From Sipunculus nudus (Eukaryota; Annelida; Sipuncula; Golfingiida; Sipunculidae), in the NCBI GenBank assembly GCA_026874595.1, contig CM049307.1:97006330-97070329 (forward strand): a stretch of 64,000 bases of DNA, written 5' to 3'. Positions 1 through 12,305 of the stretch are shown here, in pieces. Both the position numbers and the translations under genes were made by a program. Below the pieces are notes generated by a model. It was not told where the DNA came from and did not search any database. It worked only from the letters and a program-made list of their open reading frames with translations. Numbering within the stretch: position 1 is the stretch's first letter; every line of letters begins with the position of its first letter.

Positions 1-122
1 CAAAGATGAATATGGTATAGATAAAATCTGCCGAGAAACTGTGTCAAGTTGTGGTTCAGCTTCAGACCACCAGGGGCCCCCATCATCCAATGGAGCAGCT
101 GTTGCAGGATTGAAGCCACTTG
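1..122 (-). CDS. PIGQ: PIGQ coding exon 4 (partial at window edge)
   Basis: The acceptor tatatttacag lies just above 122. The exon is read in phase 0 as [19 protein letters not shown] and onward to YLYHIHL, the most conserved block of the Gpi1/PIGQ family. No donor is seen before the window ends. Confidence 0.93.
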
Positions 123-1369
123 CTGTAAATATACAAAACAAATATTATGTTGGTTAGAATAGTGGTGATATTTATTTTACTGCAGTAATTAGGGCAATGT
201 CACCTAAATTGTGAAGTTGGCTGGTTGCAAGGACAGCAGTAATGGGAATAAGAAAGCTGCTTCAAACATCTGAAATTGTGAGTTTACCATACAAAGGAAA
301 ACGAAAGACATACTGTAAACACAGATCAATATTATTGTAGAATCTTTATTATTGCAGTGTCTTGAAATGAGGAAACAAGTGATCAAATGTAACTGTGTAT
401 GTCAATATGTGTCAAAATATGTAAATTAAAAGGTATATGGCCCCTTTGGTAAATATATGTATCATTGAACAGCAAGGTGAAGGAATGAAGCAGCTCTGAC
501 TTGGTAAACTTAAAGGTGCCCATTCATCTACCTTTTGATAAAGAATTTACGTGATTTCTGGCTTCCTCTGTGTATATATTAATGATCTAAGGGTTATTTT
601 GGTTGTGAAAAGTACTTATAATGCCTTCGTGAAGGATGTATGAACTTGTTTATCTACAATATGTTTGTAAACACAGCAATGTTAACAAACAGGACAAACA
701 TGTAACCTAAGGTGGTAGGTTTCATATATATATGCAGAGGTAAAAAGGTCACTTGTTACAAAACACCTTTTGCGAAGCTCTGGCTTATCTGACTTGCCAC
801 CAGATGCCCTTCTTGAATTTGTTTTGATTATTTTGGCGGGCACCCACATATTATAAACAAGTTGATATAAACAAAACAAGCAGCCTGTGTTAGTAAATAA
901 AGGTCAGATAGCTGAACAGGCCCCTTTAAGTTTGGCAGAGATTGATATAGGATCTTAAGGGGAAAAAGGGGGGGGGGGGGGGCTTAGCATCTTGGTACAG
1001 GGATAAAAGTGTGCTGAAAGCAGAAGTATTGGGAAGAAAAGTGTGAAATGCAAAATTGAATATATTCATTATTATTCTACTGCCCATAATTTTTATGCTG
1101 AAAAAAAGGAGGGTGTGCCCCTGTCTAAATCCACAGCTGTTCAGACTGCTGTTATTTTATTATTTTAATTATTTCACAGAGTGTAAACAGGCCTGCCAAA
1201 GTGAAATGGAAAAAGTGCAAGTGCTCAAGTGCTCTTGTAAAAAAAAGAGAAGACTTCTTTGAAATAAAGAATGAAAAAAGAGTAAAATAAATATCGATTC
1301 CTCATTTTCTTATCACAGACTGAATAAAGAGCTGCTCATACCACAATAGTGTATATCTCATACCACAGT

Positions 1370-1438
<69 letters not shown>

Positions 1439-4400
1439 TATATATATAGATATATATATATATAGATAGATACACACCAGTATACATCAATGCATATCTT
1501 TCTCAAAGTCTTAAACATACATGGGGCACATCCCCATGCATGAAGATGAGGGCATTTTCTGCATGTTGTGATGAATGTTGGATATTTGAATACACAAAAT
1601 TGCAACTTGTTCCATTCTTGTTCTATATGGGAACAGGCAATTCCTGTTAATCATCAGGAACAATTAATATTTGTGATTAGTTTTATCATAGTTCAGTGAC
1701 AGTTAATGTTCCTAGGATTTCGGCACAGGAGAACCCATTGACTGGAGTTTCCTGCTTCTTAGCCTAGGTATTTTATTCTAATCCTCCTGCTGGCCGTGAT
1801 TAGGCTGAAACACCTAACCACAGTGGCATGGCAGGGGATAGTATGCTTTTTTGATCTACCTAGTAAAGATTGCCTATGCTACAATTGGATGCTACACATG
1901 TAAAAGGTTGGTGTTCTGACAAATCATGTTTACAAGATTGCAGCAAACATCACTGGTCATAAATAGATTTCACTAGTTCAAATATATCTGATATTATATA
2001 AATAATATTACAATATTTACCCAGATACAGAATATTTAAAAAAAAATAAACTTTATGTTAATTTCATATTTTTATAATTTTTAGCCACAATATCACGTTG
2101 TTCAGCCAATTTCTAAAATTTATTTGACAGTACTTTTATGTTACTTATGTAATATGTACTTATACTTTTTCACATAAACAGTTCACAAACATTAATATCC
2201 ATATAAGAGTCCACAAATAACTGATAATCTGATTTAATTTAGGAAATTTATTGAGTAACAGCAGACTGAACCATATCTGACTGCTGCGCCACCTGCTTAC
2301 AACCTTTGATACTAACAATATGACCGACTATTACGCCACCTGGTAACAATTTTTAGTACTATTAAGCTGACCCCCAATAATGACAGCAATTTCTAGGTAA
2401 ACAGAATGCTCATATGGACAAGCCTTACAGAGAGCTTGTATTAGAAAAAAAAACATGCACTTTAAAAAACACTTACCTCTGCCCATGTCATAAGCACACA
2501 TGCCACATGTTCCACATCAATGTTACGGAGAAAAACCATCAAAATAATGCCAAGCAACACATCTGCCACAGATTTTGTAAGTACATTCCACTGGCTGAAA
2601 TAAGAATGAATGTATTTTTATTTTAATGCCAGGCAACCGCTGCTGATGAATGAACAAAGGTAGAGTTTTAATTATGTGATACGACTGCCAACATGCAGCA
2701 TCTGTTTGAAGATGAGGTAGGAGTGTTTATCTAGTAAATGGCAGATATGTGTTCCAAATTTGTAACATAAAGCTAAGACTCCTTATGTACGTAATGTGTG
2801 ATGTGGAATCATGCACGCGGAATGTGTGTTGAGAAATTTCATATGTACTGGCATGGCACCATGCATGTTTTTAATGTGTTGCCCTTGGATACCATGCAGA
2901 ACCGGCAAAAATCGCTACATGTCATAATCAGTTTTGTTGGTTACTCATTCCTCATGCCTGATCCTTGCATAAAGAATCTCACCGCATCAGTCAATAGCTA
3001 TTTTGTCCACAACCCGATTCAGCACATAAGGAATCTCAGCTTAATTAAGTAAATAGTATATCTAACACAGCATGTATACTGGCAAAGCTCTAACAGATGT
3101 AAAGAATTACAAACTCAAAAGTTCAGAACCATGTAATCAGTAAAAGAACTTCACTAGGGCAAGGAAAGAAGTTAAAGATTACAATACTCAATGAAAAATA
3201 CAATACATCCATCTATAATTTAGATTTGAAATTTTTCATTTATCAAAGGAGCATCTTTTCAAATCATCTGCTTCTTTGCAAAAATTATATAACAGGTGAC
3301 TTACTGTAAGGTATGTTGCTGTTTTGTTACTCTTCTCCAGCACTGGTACCTGTGACTGAGCTGGTTGAACAGTGTTGGAACACTCAACATATTTTTCACG
3401 AGACTGTTTCTGAAGAACCTGCAAAGAAAAAGTTCAATTATATTGTTTCTTAGTTACTACGTACAAAATTCACCGGCTAAGAACAGCCAGCAATGAATGT
3501 GATTATATGTTTCTGGCATATCATACCAATCAGGGTTATAGCTAGATAAATTTAAGTTCCAGCGTAATTTCAGACACTGGTGAAGCAAGTGAAGATGGGG
3601 GTGGGGGGTCCAGGGCCAGCCTTATCTTTGCATTGGTTTATGTGTTATGACTATTTTTTAATCATTATTTGCAATCTCAGTTGTTCATTTTTGTAAATAC
3701 ACTTATGAGGTACAAATTCAATGCAGTTTGGGGTAATAAATAACCAGAGTTTCATTGCTGGTAGCAGTTTTTTTGACGATCTTTAAGATCTTTTGTGCCA
3801 GTTGGTGGGTTGCAAATGTGAGCTACATGCCAGCCGGCAGAGGCCCCTGCCGGCTTCCCCTGACCAGCACTGACCGGCATGGCTATAACCCTGATACTGA
3901 TTATGAAAAGCAACAGGGTGGGGTTGGGGAGGCTGTCACCATTATGTACATCAGATGGTGCTATAGTCTTCATGGAGACACTTTAAAATAATACACAATG
4001 CTTTAAGTAACAACAAACCTCATTATGATATTCATTATACATGAGCAGGTTTATCAATTATTAACTGTCGATTCACATTTATCAGTACAAACTACATTTT
4101 GATTTTTCCCAAGAAACTAAGGAAGTCATAACAACCACCTGGAACCAGATCATCTGCTGTGGTTCTATCTGTACATTCTGCTTACAAGCTACAAAATATC
4201 TACAAAGTTTTCAACAAGCTTAAAAATTTTTTTACTGATGGGTACCTAAAATACAGCATTAGCACTGAAAACTAAAAAATCAATTGGTTGATGTTAGAAT
4301 TGATAGTTTAGCCAATCCTAGCATTAAAGTCTGAGACTTAAATTATAATCCTACCTATGAGAAGCTGCAGCATCAAGCAGGGAGACGAGACAGCCTGCCA

Positions 4401-4980
4401 GTACCAGAAATACATAAAGTAATGATGATGATATTTTCGTTCCCAGTGACCAGCCATTCTTTCTATGAGTGCTGTATCCTTCCTTAGCACTGAGACTCAC
4501 ACTCCTAGACACAAACTCTATGCTCATCTGTCCTATCTCTCTGTTATGCTCTTTGCCATTTTGAGACAGGAACATTGCGTTTTCCACTTGGCTCTGTTCA
4601 TAGACTATCATCACTGTATTTCTAACATCAAAATTCTCCTCTGCATTAGTCCTGTAAGTAACAGTTGGTAAACTTTTAGTTTGGTTTGTCTTATGTAGGT
4701 TAAATAAAAGTTGCTCTTTATACCACCTGGTTAAGCCACAGGTTTTCAGTACTTCAGTTTCCTCCTCTCTTGTCTCCCCTACTAACCACAGGCCTACAGG
4801 TTGTACAATATTTTCTGAATGGCTGCTTCCATTCTGACAAGCACCAGCACTGGTAGTTCCTGTGATTGTCACTAGATGTCTTTGTCTGTCTACGCAGCCC
4901 ATCAGCAGGCAGCTTTGTTGTGTGAGGACATGATGTGGTAGAAATATTAAAGTTGATTGTGGCATTTGTACATCCATCAT
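1..4980 (-). CDS. PIGQ: PIGQ, GPI-GlcNAc transferase subunit Q, 5' part (gene runs off left edge)
   Basis: PIGQ (Gpi1 family) is an ER-membrane subunit that stabilises the complex transferring GlcNAc to phosphatidylinositol, the first step of GPI-anchor synthesis. Four coding exons on the minus strand join in phase: 4980-4355 (phase 2 out), 3418-3305 (phase 2 out), 2594-2477 (phase 0 out) and 122-1, giving about 326 N-terminal residues. The N-terminus resembles the vertebrate protein ([12 protein letters not shown], then CLLMG). A hydrophobic segment ([19 protein letters not shown]) sits near residue 190. The third exon holds [12 protein letters not shown], matching the family's next membrane segment. 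The last exon has the hallmark [18 protein letters not shown] followed by [11 protein letters not shown]. The start is one of three in-frame ATGs (4980, 4977, 4965), the first lying one base after a splice acceptor, so an upstream non-coding exon is likely. The 3' half is outside the window. Confidence 0.93.
1379..1474. repeat. (AT)n microsatellite
   Basis: About 95 bp of almost pure AT dinucleotide ends in TAGA/GATA interruptions, in a PIGQ intron. It produces artificial Tyr-Ile-rich ORFs on the minus strand. Confidence 0.97.
2477..2594 (-). CDS. PIGQ: PIGQ coding exon 3
   Basis: This 118-nt exon lies between the acceptor cttatttcag and the donor gtaagt. Its length (3n+1) converts the phase-2 end of the previous exon to the phase-0 start of the next. 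It encodes [19 protein letters not shown] and then MTWAE, the membrane segment before the GAPGG block. A 70-codon plus-strand ORF covers it and is only an antisense shadow. Confidence 0.92.
3305..3418 (-). CDS. PIGQ: PIGQ coding exon 2
   Basis: This 114-nt exon has the acceptor ttttctttgcag and the donor gtaagt. Read in the phase left by the first coding exon it gives [20 protein letters not shown], then SHRYQCWRR, the amphipathic stretch between the first and second membrane segments. A second frame is also open, but only this one joins both neighbours in phase. Confidence 0.88.
3531..3893. mobile_element. hAT-type MITE, 363 bp
   Basis: The ends are inverted: CAGGGTTATAGC at 3531 and GCTATAACCCTG ending at 3893. 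The flanks are ATACCAAT and ATACTGAT, an 8-bp target duplication with two differences. A CAGGG terminus with an 8-bp duplication is typical of hAT elements. There is no transposase ORF. The right half is rich in GCCGGC. It sits in the PIGQ intron between coding exons 1 and 2. Confidence 0.7.
4355..4980 (-). CDS. PIGQ: PIGQ coding exon 1 (start codon exon)
   Basis: The open stretch is 209 codons long, with acceptor ggcttttctttcag one base before the first ATG and donor AG|gtagga at 4355/4354. It covers the divergent cytosolic N-terminal region (motif [14 protein letters not shown] fits the family's LIFYDQRQ region) and ends in the first hydrophobic segment. Confidence 0.9.
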
Positions 4981-5500
4981 GCTGAAAGAAAAGCCATAAT
5001 AAAGATATGTAGAAAAAAAGAGTAATTAGTTCTGCAGGCTCATATAATTAATATGGATATTCACTTACATGACTTAAGAATAAATATGAAAAGTTCAGAT
5101 AAATTGAAAATTTTTCTTAGACATGAAGGCTATCAACCAACTTTGTGTTAAGCCCTATTTGTCTTTATGTCCACATAACATTTCGCTCTTCACACAGCGC
5201 TTTACCTATAGGCCTACTATCTATATCGTAAGTGCTGTTTGTTATGACCTCGTATCCTAAATTGTTACACCAGAGGGGAGCACTGTATTTTTGTCCAATC
5301 AGATGAGACCTAGTGCTGGAATACAGCCAAGTGAGGAATACACGGAGCCAATGTTGTTCATTTTGTTTTGAGTGACAGCTCATTGCCCCGGTAACCGTCA
5401 AACAGGCCACAGTCTCAGAGAGAATGGCCCAAGACATCGTTGGCTATGGGCCTTAGGCACAAAGGATGCTCGGCCGGTGAGCTGTAATTCAAACGAAACA
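4981..5500 (-). promoter_or_regulatory. Probable PIGQ 5' UTR and promoter zone
   Basis: This lies immediately upstream of the PIGQ start exon. A consensus donor (gtaagt, minus strand) at about 5064-5069 could end a non-coding first exon, which would use the acceptor at 4982-4983. The sequence is less AT-rich than its surroundings. A 90-codon minus-strand ORF at 5165-5437 has no recognisable domain and is taken as UTR. Position is inferred from context. Confidence 0.35.
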
Positions 5501-8050
5501 TAACAACAAAGGCTGCCTCCCTGGCTGGTTTCAGTTCTGCAGACAACAGATACATGGCTACACTAACACAGTCATAATGTTATAATTTAATCGGTCGATG
5601 ATGCGAGAAGCAGAGGGAGCAATTAAAATTCGACCATAAACTGTTATCAAGCGGCACTTGAAGCGCAGCTATGGGCGGAGCCAGGATGTCTGTCAAGTGT
5701 TTGTTAATTGGCATCTGCTTGGCTGCTTGTCACATCATATGCACTTTTTTTCAGTGGACAACGAACCGCCATCTGGTGTCTAAATGTATCATAAACGGTC
5801 ACAGCAGGCAATGTGAAAATCAGTTGCTTCTTTAGAAGCGCAAGATTTCTGCTGCCTCGGGAGCGTAACATAACATCTCCCAAAGATTCTAATGAGTTCC
5901 CATGAGATTTTGTGGAAGGTTAGGCCATACACATTAATATGTGCACCAGTGTGTATATTCTGATGAAGACTATGAATGAGAAGGAAAGATTATGCTCTCT
6001 CAAACATTTGCATGTTTTGTTTTTATTGTTTTAATCAGATTTAACTGCAAGGTCAGTGTACCATGCATGGCATTGCTCAATAAATGTATTTAAAAAAAAA
6101 AAAGTTAGGGTTTAAAGTCTAATATCACTGAACATGTTAGTCTTATCCGACTTTTGTGGGTTTACTGTGGGAGTGCCCCTTGTTGGTGACTATATTAATA
6201 TTGAAGAACTGACAATTCAAGCCAGGCTTTTTTTTTATAAGCGTTCAAACTTTGTTTATTCTAGTACTACCAGTAGGTACCTACTATAGTCAATTCCACT
6301 ACCCCTGTCCATCCATTTTTTCATGATTATTTTTTGGATAGGCAAGCAGACCAAACAAAATTTATACCTATGACAAAAAGAGGAAATTTGTAATTTTTAG
6401 TATCATTTCTGCTTATGATATAAAAATTATTCACTTGGCTGACATGTGTTCATAGTTTCAGTGGCCATCTCTTTCAGGAAAAAAGTTATGATTTGTGGGT
6501 TATATAACAGTAAAGCATGTACAAGAGGAGAATGCAAATTTCACTGGAAAAGGGTTCAGGAACTGTCCATCATTGGCCCTGTAGTAAAAGGGTGCCTCTG
6601 TTGTGTGTTATGACTGTTATGATGTCATCAGTGTGTTCTCTGCCATGTCCATTTCATAGGTAGATGCTATGATCAATGTTGTTATCATAGAGCAGACCAG
6701 TTTCTCATAAAATGGTTTTAAACTGTTTACAGGAAAATGACGCGAGATTATTTCCAAAATAGTTAATTATGTATTTTTATTTCTCTGACCTTGGTGCAAA
6801 ACATTTTCAAGTTCTTTCACTTGCCAAAATATAATTGCAAAAACAAATGGACAAGCTTCCTGTAGCAGACAATAAGAAATGCTATAGATGATATTGGGTG
6901 AGATCAGAAAGAAAACCCGAACTTTAGGGGTTAATAATTTTATAAATATGGTATGTAAGTTATTGGCAGTTTGTATACAGGAAGATGTGTATAATTTAAA
7001 TATGTCTGTAAAATTTGATTGGTCCATGAGTTAATCTTCCTGATTTATGACAAGAATAAATTAGCAAAGTGAAATTTGCTATATCCAGTGCTTGGAACTG
7101 TATGTTGCACCTGGCGGTTCGGTGTCAAGTGTCATCTGGGAACAGGTGTGATGACCTTAAAAGTAACTGTTTGCCATTAAGTTTGCCTTTAACATTTTGT
7201 CATTAAATTGATTTTTTTGTCAATCTATGCACTAATGTTTGACTTATCCCCAAGTTAACGGCAATTTTCCTCTGGGACTCCGGTTTACACGGATCGTTCT
7301 CTTCAATGCAATCCCTGTTCCTCTCAGTTTTTGCAATTCTTGGCCTGCCACTCCAAGCTTGCCGATTTAAATGAATCAGTTCTGTTAAAAAAGTTTGATT
7401 AGCCAGAACATAGAATCAACACAGAACGTAGATTCCATCCTTTCTTTTGATGCTTCCCCTGTCCATCCCTTTTCCATGAAACAAGACTTGATCAATTCCT
7501 TATCAGCAGAGCTAAAAACCAATCAGTGTCAACAATTTAAGGTATCAAACTCAGTATTACAGAATGTCCTTTTGAACAGAATATTAATTTGTTTGACATG
7601 CCAAGGATGTACCAAGTTAGCCAGGAGAAAAGGCCATCACACCTGTTACTAGTGTATCCAATGGCTGTACCCAGATGATACTTGATACCAACCACCACTG
7701 GTACCAGCCCTGGATATTGCAAAATTCACTATGCAAAATAAATCATGTCACAAATCAGGCAGATATAGGTCTGGACCAATGAAATTTAAGAAACCTATTC
7801 AAATTATATACATCTTTCTACACACCAACAACCAACAGTTTACAACTGTATTTATAAATTAAATTATTAACCTCTAAAGTTTGGGACGTTTTTTCTTAAT
7901 TACCCAATACATCTCAATCACTCTCATTCTGATCATTCTGATCTTATCATTATACATGTATCCTCTGACACCTCACTCAACTGGTCTCTCATTGTGTTTC
8001 AGTTTCATTGACTTTCAGTAGGTTTCATGGACCATGGTCTTTCATAATGA
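5500..8050. other. Intergenic, no gene recognised
   Basis: No ORF here has a recognisable domain or a convincing splice frame. Features seen are a small GC-richer patch near 5600-5720 and a short repeat fragment near 6111-6155 that is shared with 57010-57050. Confidence 0.6.
6111..6155 (+). repeat. Short dispersed repeat fragment
   Basis: The words ATATCACTGAACATG and CTTATCCGACTTT recur near-identically at about 57011-57049 as ATATCACTGAAGATG and CTCATCCGACTTT. The full extent of the element is not visible. Confidence 0.5.
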
Positions 8051-8168
8051 TACATGGGGATTTTCAATTTCACTTTTATTTATGGCAGACCTTCCTGCGA
8101 CCGGGTGGTCGCACTAAGAGGGCACCTTCCTGCAACCCCCCCACGTGACCTGGTATGCTTGAGTGGTT

Positions 8169-8210
8169 GCTTCGTGCGACCTGTGTTGGCAAAGCGTGGT
8201 CGCACGAAGC
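8169..8210. repeat. Perfect 13-bp inverted repeat (hairpin)
   Basis: GCTTCGTGCGACC (8169-8181) and GGTCGCACGAAGC (8198-8210) are exact reverse complements separated by 16 nt. A smaller related palindrome, GCGACC/GGTCGC, lies about 80 bp upstream. The DNA around it is locally GC-rich. Confidence 0.85.
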
Positions 8211-8894
8211 CGGGGCCTCACAGGCGGCCACAGCACTCACCTAATATGTGATAGATGGAAAGAAAATGTTAATCTAATTTGCCTCGTGAGTGGTATACGT
8301 TGTGCACTTCATTCTAAGTTATTAACAAAACATCCCTTGGTGATAATTGTATTTTCATTACAGCACTCTCACACGCATTCTTTCATTGGAACGGAACATG
8401 GTTATCATCAAAGACGCCATAAAATTCTAACAGTAGCATGGTTGCAAAAACAAACAAACGCATGTTAAACAAGAGTATAAGAACAAATAAAGGTTTCATA
8501 ATTGAAAGAATAGAAAATAATGGTGTCAGTGCTTAATTAATGCAAAGAAAATCCTTAAGTGATTACATAGTGGACTTTACTAGTATGGGTCATGTCACGT
8601 GACACTGTATGCTCAGGCCTGGGTTGCACGAAGCCAAATAATCCAGGCAGGAAAAGGGAAAATTGCATGTTACACCGGATGTTATACTATAGGGGCACGA
8701 AGCACGCCGTTTTATGGCGTTTATTAATACATTTTGCATAAATGTTGGCACGAGTCTAAAGTCAAACCAAATTTTTACATTAGCCTGTTGTTGTTTTGAT
8801 GTGTCCGTGTCTTTTCTCTTCAATGTCATTTTTCTCACTGACATACTTTGTTAACTTTGTTTAATAAAAGTGAAAAAGTTTGATCACTCAGATC

Positions 8895-10253
8895 GGGTCC
8901 AACTAAACACCAAAAACACCGGTGTTTTGGGTACCTGAGACGAAACACCACGAAACACCTATTTATCCTTAATGTTAAAGTTTAATTTTGGGTCACTTTG
9001 ATGAATCATTAAATGTTAATAATATCTGCCCAAATTCAGGGCCTGAATGGGTGAACTTTTGATGAACTAGCGGGTTTCATTCCGTGGTCTTGCCTTGTTG
9101 ATTCGTTAACAGAGTTAATGCTACCACCTAGTGGAGGATTTTGTAACCAAAATCATAGTGGCTGAAATGCCGGCACTGGATATTAGAATCTGGATAAATA
9201 AATTAGGAATTGGCTTAACAGCCGGCAGGGTGCCGGCAGTTTAGTCCACAGGCTAAACAGCCGTCAGGGAATACTGACCTTGCCCTTAGGTCTATAGCCA
9301 ATACATGTAATACATGTAACCTTGTATGCTCTATTTCAGTGTGATTCTCTGTACTTTTCATTATCATTTTGACAATGAGGTGACAATATAGTGCTGACTT
9401 ACCAAATTAGATATTTTGATAGCCTTTTCTTAAGAAATGCTATTTGGTGAGGATATTTCTTGCATCATCTCACAACACAATAGCTAGGCTCAGCAACTTT
9501 AATTGGGTGTGGTGTAAGATTGTGTGATTAAACCTTTGATCAAGTAATTAGCTGATCCTTTGGCCATTAATTTGACATAACCTAAGTTTGTTTTCACGAC
9601 TAATTATTTGTTTGCTCATAAACACACTAGTGTATAAACTATAAACAGTCTCTGGACAATATCACAAATGTGTACTTTTAATACCTACTCATTATTACTC
9701 AACATACTTATTACATATAAACCAGCAAAATAGATAATTTGGTAAGTCATCACTATATTAATTGTCAGCTCATTGTCCAAATAATAATGATAATGGAAAG
9801 TACAGAGTATTATAGTATAGTCTAACACTGAAATACTCTTTATAGAGTATACATTAATTTGCCGGCTGTTTAGCCTGTGGACTAAACTGCCGGCACCCTG
9901 CCGGTTGTTTAGCCACTTCCAATAAATTATTCTTCCATTATACATACTATCTTTTCTGTTCTTACCATGTTCCCGGTAAAAAAGTTTGATATGTTTAGCA
10001 ACCGCCAGGGGGCAGCATATGCGAGCCATGAATGGCTGCCTTGATCGTCAGTGAACACATCACGGGACGAAACCCTCCTTTATCACAAGTTTTCCTCGGG
10101 ATTTTCAGTCCAAACATCATATATTTAATCAACATTTAATGATTCATCAAAGTGACTCAAAATTAAACTTTAACATTGAGGATAAATAGGTGTTTCGTGG
10201 TGTTTCGTCTCAGGTACCCAAAACACCGGTGTTTTGGGTGTTTAGTCCGACCG
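8895..10253. mobile_element. Foldback DNA transposon with 8-bp target duplication, non-autonomous
   Basis: CTCAGATC occurs directly before (8887-8894) and directly after (10254-10261), so the 1359-bp segment is a single insertion. Its arms of over 100 bp are inverted near-copies: ACTAAACACC, then ACACCGGTGTTTTGGGT, GTACC, CGAAACACCACGAAACACC, TATTTATCC and so on. An 8-bp duplication points to the hAT group. The longest internal ORF (minus strand, 9685-10029, 114 codons) shows no transposase motif. A second inverted repeat lies inside. Confidence 0.85.
9212..9912. repeat. Inner inverted repeat inside the foldback element
   Basis: The left arm near 9217-9265 (GCCGGCAGGGTGCCGGCAG, TTTAGTCCACAGGCTAAACA) is the reverse complement of the right arm near 9861-9908 (TGTTTAGCCTGTGGACTAAA, CTGCCGGCACCCTGCCGG). 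The spacer between them is about 600 bp and has no gene. It may be a second element nested in the first, or an inner part of one complex foldback element. Confidence 0.75.
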
Positions 10254-10261
10254 CTCAGATC

Positions 10262-10932
10262 AGTTCAATGACTGAATCAGGAACTTCTTCAAGTTCAATG
10301 AAGCCTGTTCCTATAATAATATAATGTGAAACATACGATCTGTCACGCTGTGCGACGACATATCAGAAGATAGTTTCAGTGTATGTTCATGTTGTTTTAT
10401 GGCAGATTCTTACCATCTGTGGCCATCGACCCATCAATCTGAGAAATTCAAATACGGTTTTTGACTTGAGTCTTGTTGCTCTGGAAGAGCAGACGACCAA
10501 ACATGTATTCCCCTCCCAGTGACAACCACTGGCGCTTCATTGGTTATTCTTTAGGTGATTGACCAATCAAACCTTCCCAAATTTGAGGCTTTTCGGTAAT
10601 AATCCATCCTCCACGCATGGTCTTCATTTACACAACTGCAGAGATTTCGTTAATGTAATGTGTCGGAGAAGCCTTTTAAATAAGACCTAAAACTGATAAG
10701 AATCAGTAGAACAATACAAATGTGGCACATATTAAAAAAGGAAATCGTGCCGCTCCAGACAGGTTATGAGGCCTCATTATTGACACATCCGTCACAAACG
10801 TTCGGTACCTCTCAGAGTGCGCAATCTTATTTAACATCAACACATTCACTTAAATCGTGATCAAATCGTGCAATTAATTTTATTAAAATGTAATTATCAG
10901 CTTAAAACAACAACAACGACAAAAAAACCAAG
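10262..10932. other. Intergenic; possible promoter-like patch
   Basis: There is no supported gene. Around 10535-10570 two ATTGG/CCAAT-type motifs occur close together (CATTGGTTATTC and GACCAATCAA). A minus-strand micro-exon-like stretch near 10413-10437 (acceptor ctcag, donor gtaaga) has no partner exon. Confidence 0.3.
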
Positions 10933-10948
10933 CAACAACAACAACAAC

Positions 10949-11023
<75 letters not shown>
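10933..11023. repeat. (AAC)n-(AAT)n trinucleotide microsatellite
   Basis: A short CAA run passes into about 70 bp of TAA repeat. An apparent plus-strand poly-asparagine ORF here is a product of the repeat. Confidence 0.95.
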
Positions 11024-11024
<1 letters not shown>

Positions 11025-12300
11025 CTGTAAACAGGGGAAAATTAAAAATAAAGAAGTCAAAGAATATTTGCATGAAGTGAACGTAATTATAAAATATTAA
11101 TGCTATACAAACTGTTTAGACTCATTTTATTATGAATATTTCTGTGCAGCTAGCCTTTAACCGTGTTATAAAAATACATGTGAATTTAACGATTAAAAAA
11201 AAGAGATTGATATGACGTGTGTATACATATGTGTAATGTCTGAGGTCATTCATTTTTGCAGATATTTTATTAAGAAACAAAAAAGGGAATTCATTAAAAC
11301 GGGTAATGATTATGCATTTTATTTTGATCATTATTTACAAGAGACATTCTCTGTAAAAATAAAAAAATGAATATATAAATATGCATATTTCTCCTGTTTC
11401 CTAGAAAAATATCATACATGCATTTATAAATTGAAATACGTTTCCTTGGAGACGTTTACGCTTATTTCAAATTGTAAATGTAATTGTGTACAGCCAGAGG
11501 GTCCACCCATAGGAATACGTTACCTACTCGGATATTATTAAAGTTTTTTTCCCTTGGTGTGTACTGACATGAAAAGTGAGTTTGATAGGTATATATGCGT
11601 GTGTGTGTCCCTATATCTCTCACAAATTTGTTATTTCAAAGAATGTTATAATATCATATAACACCAAAAAATGACTGTTATAAAATATAATGAAAATTGT
11701 CGACACTCAATCAATTGCTATTCGTTGTTCTAACTTATGTGCCATTCTTGATATATTTCCGTTTATTCGAACTGTTAGGACTAAAATTAGAATGTTGAGT
11801 AATACCAAGTGTTACTGCTTCATATACGGTGTTCTCTTACTTTAAAATCATATACTTTATTCTATTACTTTCAAATTACAATTTTTTAAAATCATCATAT
11901 ATAGTATATTTTACTCTATACCTTAAAATCATTTACTTTATTCTATTACTTTAAATTTATAAAATGTGGTGCACTACATGTTATAATTATGATTGCCTTA
12001 AATGAGTAAACCTGAATTTCAATATTAAATAAAAATATAAACAAGCATCCAAGAAGTATGTCTCCCGATAAAATAATGTTGGACTATAAATGCCTTTCAA
12101 TTTACTTGATGTATTAACATAACAGGCTACATATATAACGTAAATTCTCGATGTTTCAGACTATATTCATACTTACATTCAAACTAATTTAATATCAAAA
12201 CAATTGTGAACATCCTATAATTCTATGGTTTTATTTTATACAGGGATAATTATACCTATCAGAAATGATTATCTAAAGGTCACTTAAATGTTGTATACAT
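11024..12300. other. AT-rich intergenic DNA, nothing recognised
   Basis: Stops are frequent in every frame, and no splice-consistent coding block, structured repeat or RNA gene is seen. Confidence 0.6.
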
Positions 12301-12305
12301 TTTGA

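Noticed and set aside
1302-1605. Two minus-strand ORFs rich in Tyr-Ile
   Set aside because: They are translations of the (AT)n microsatellite.
2414-2626. Plus-strand ORF of 70 codons
   Set aside because: It lies antisense to PIGQ coding exon 3, which explains the lack of stops.
5165-5437. Minus-strand ORF of 90 codons upstream of PIGQ
   Set aside because: No domain, no splice link to the PIGQ start exon in frame; better explained as 5' UTR or chance.
8590-8844. Minus-strand ORF of 84 codons (MSVRKMTLKRKDTDTSKQQQ...)
   Set aside because: The basic start looked gene-like, but no partner exon, domain or promoter could be tied to it; the adjacent transposon does not extend it.
9685-10029. 114-codon minus-strand ORF in the foldback element, considered as a transposase
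   Set aside because: No catalytic or zinc-finger motif, and it runs through the inverted arms; the element looks non-autonomous.
10413-10437. Possible minus-strand micro-exon with good splice sites
   Set aside because: Only 25 bases; no neighbouring exon in either direction supports it.
10868-11080. Poly-asparagine ORF
   Set aside because: Encoded by the AAC/AAT microsatellite.
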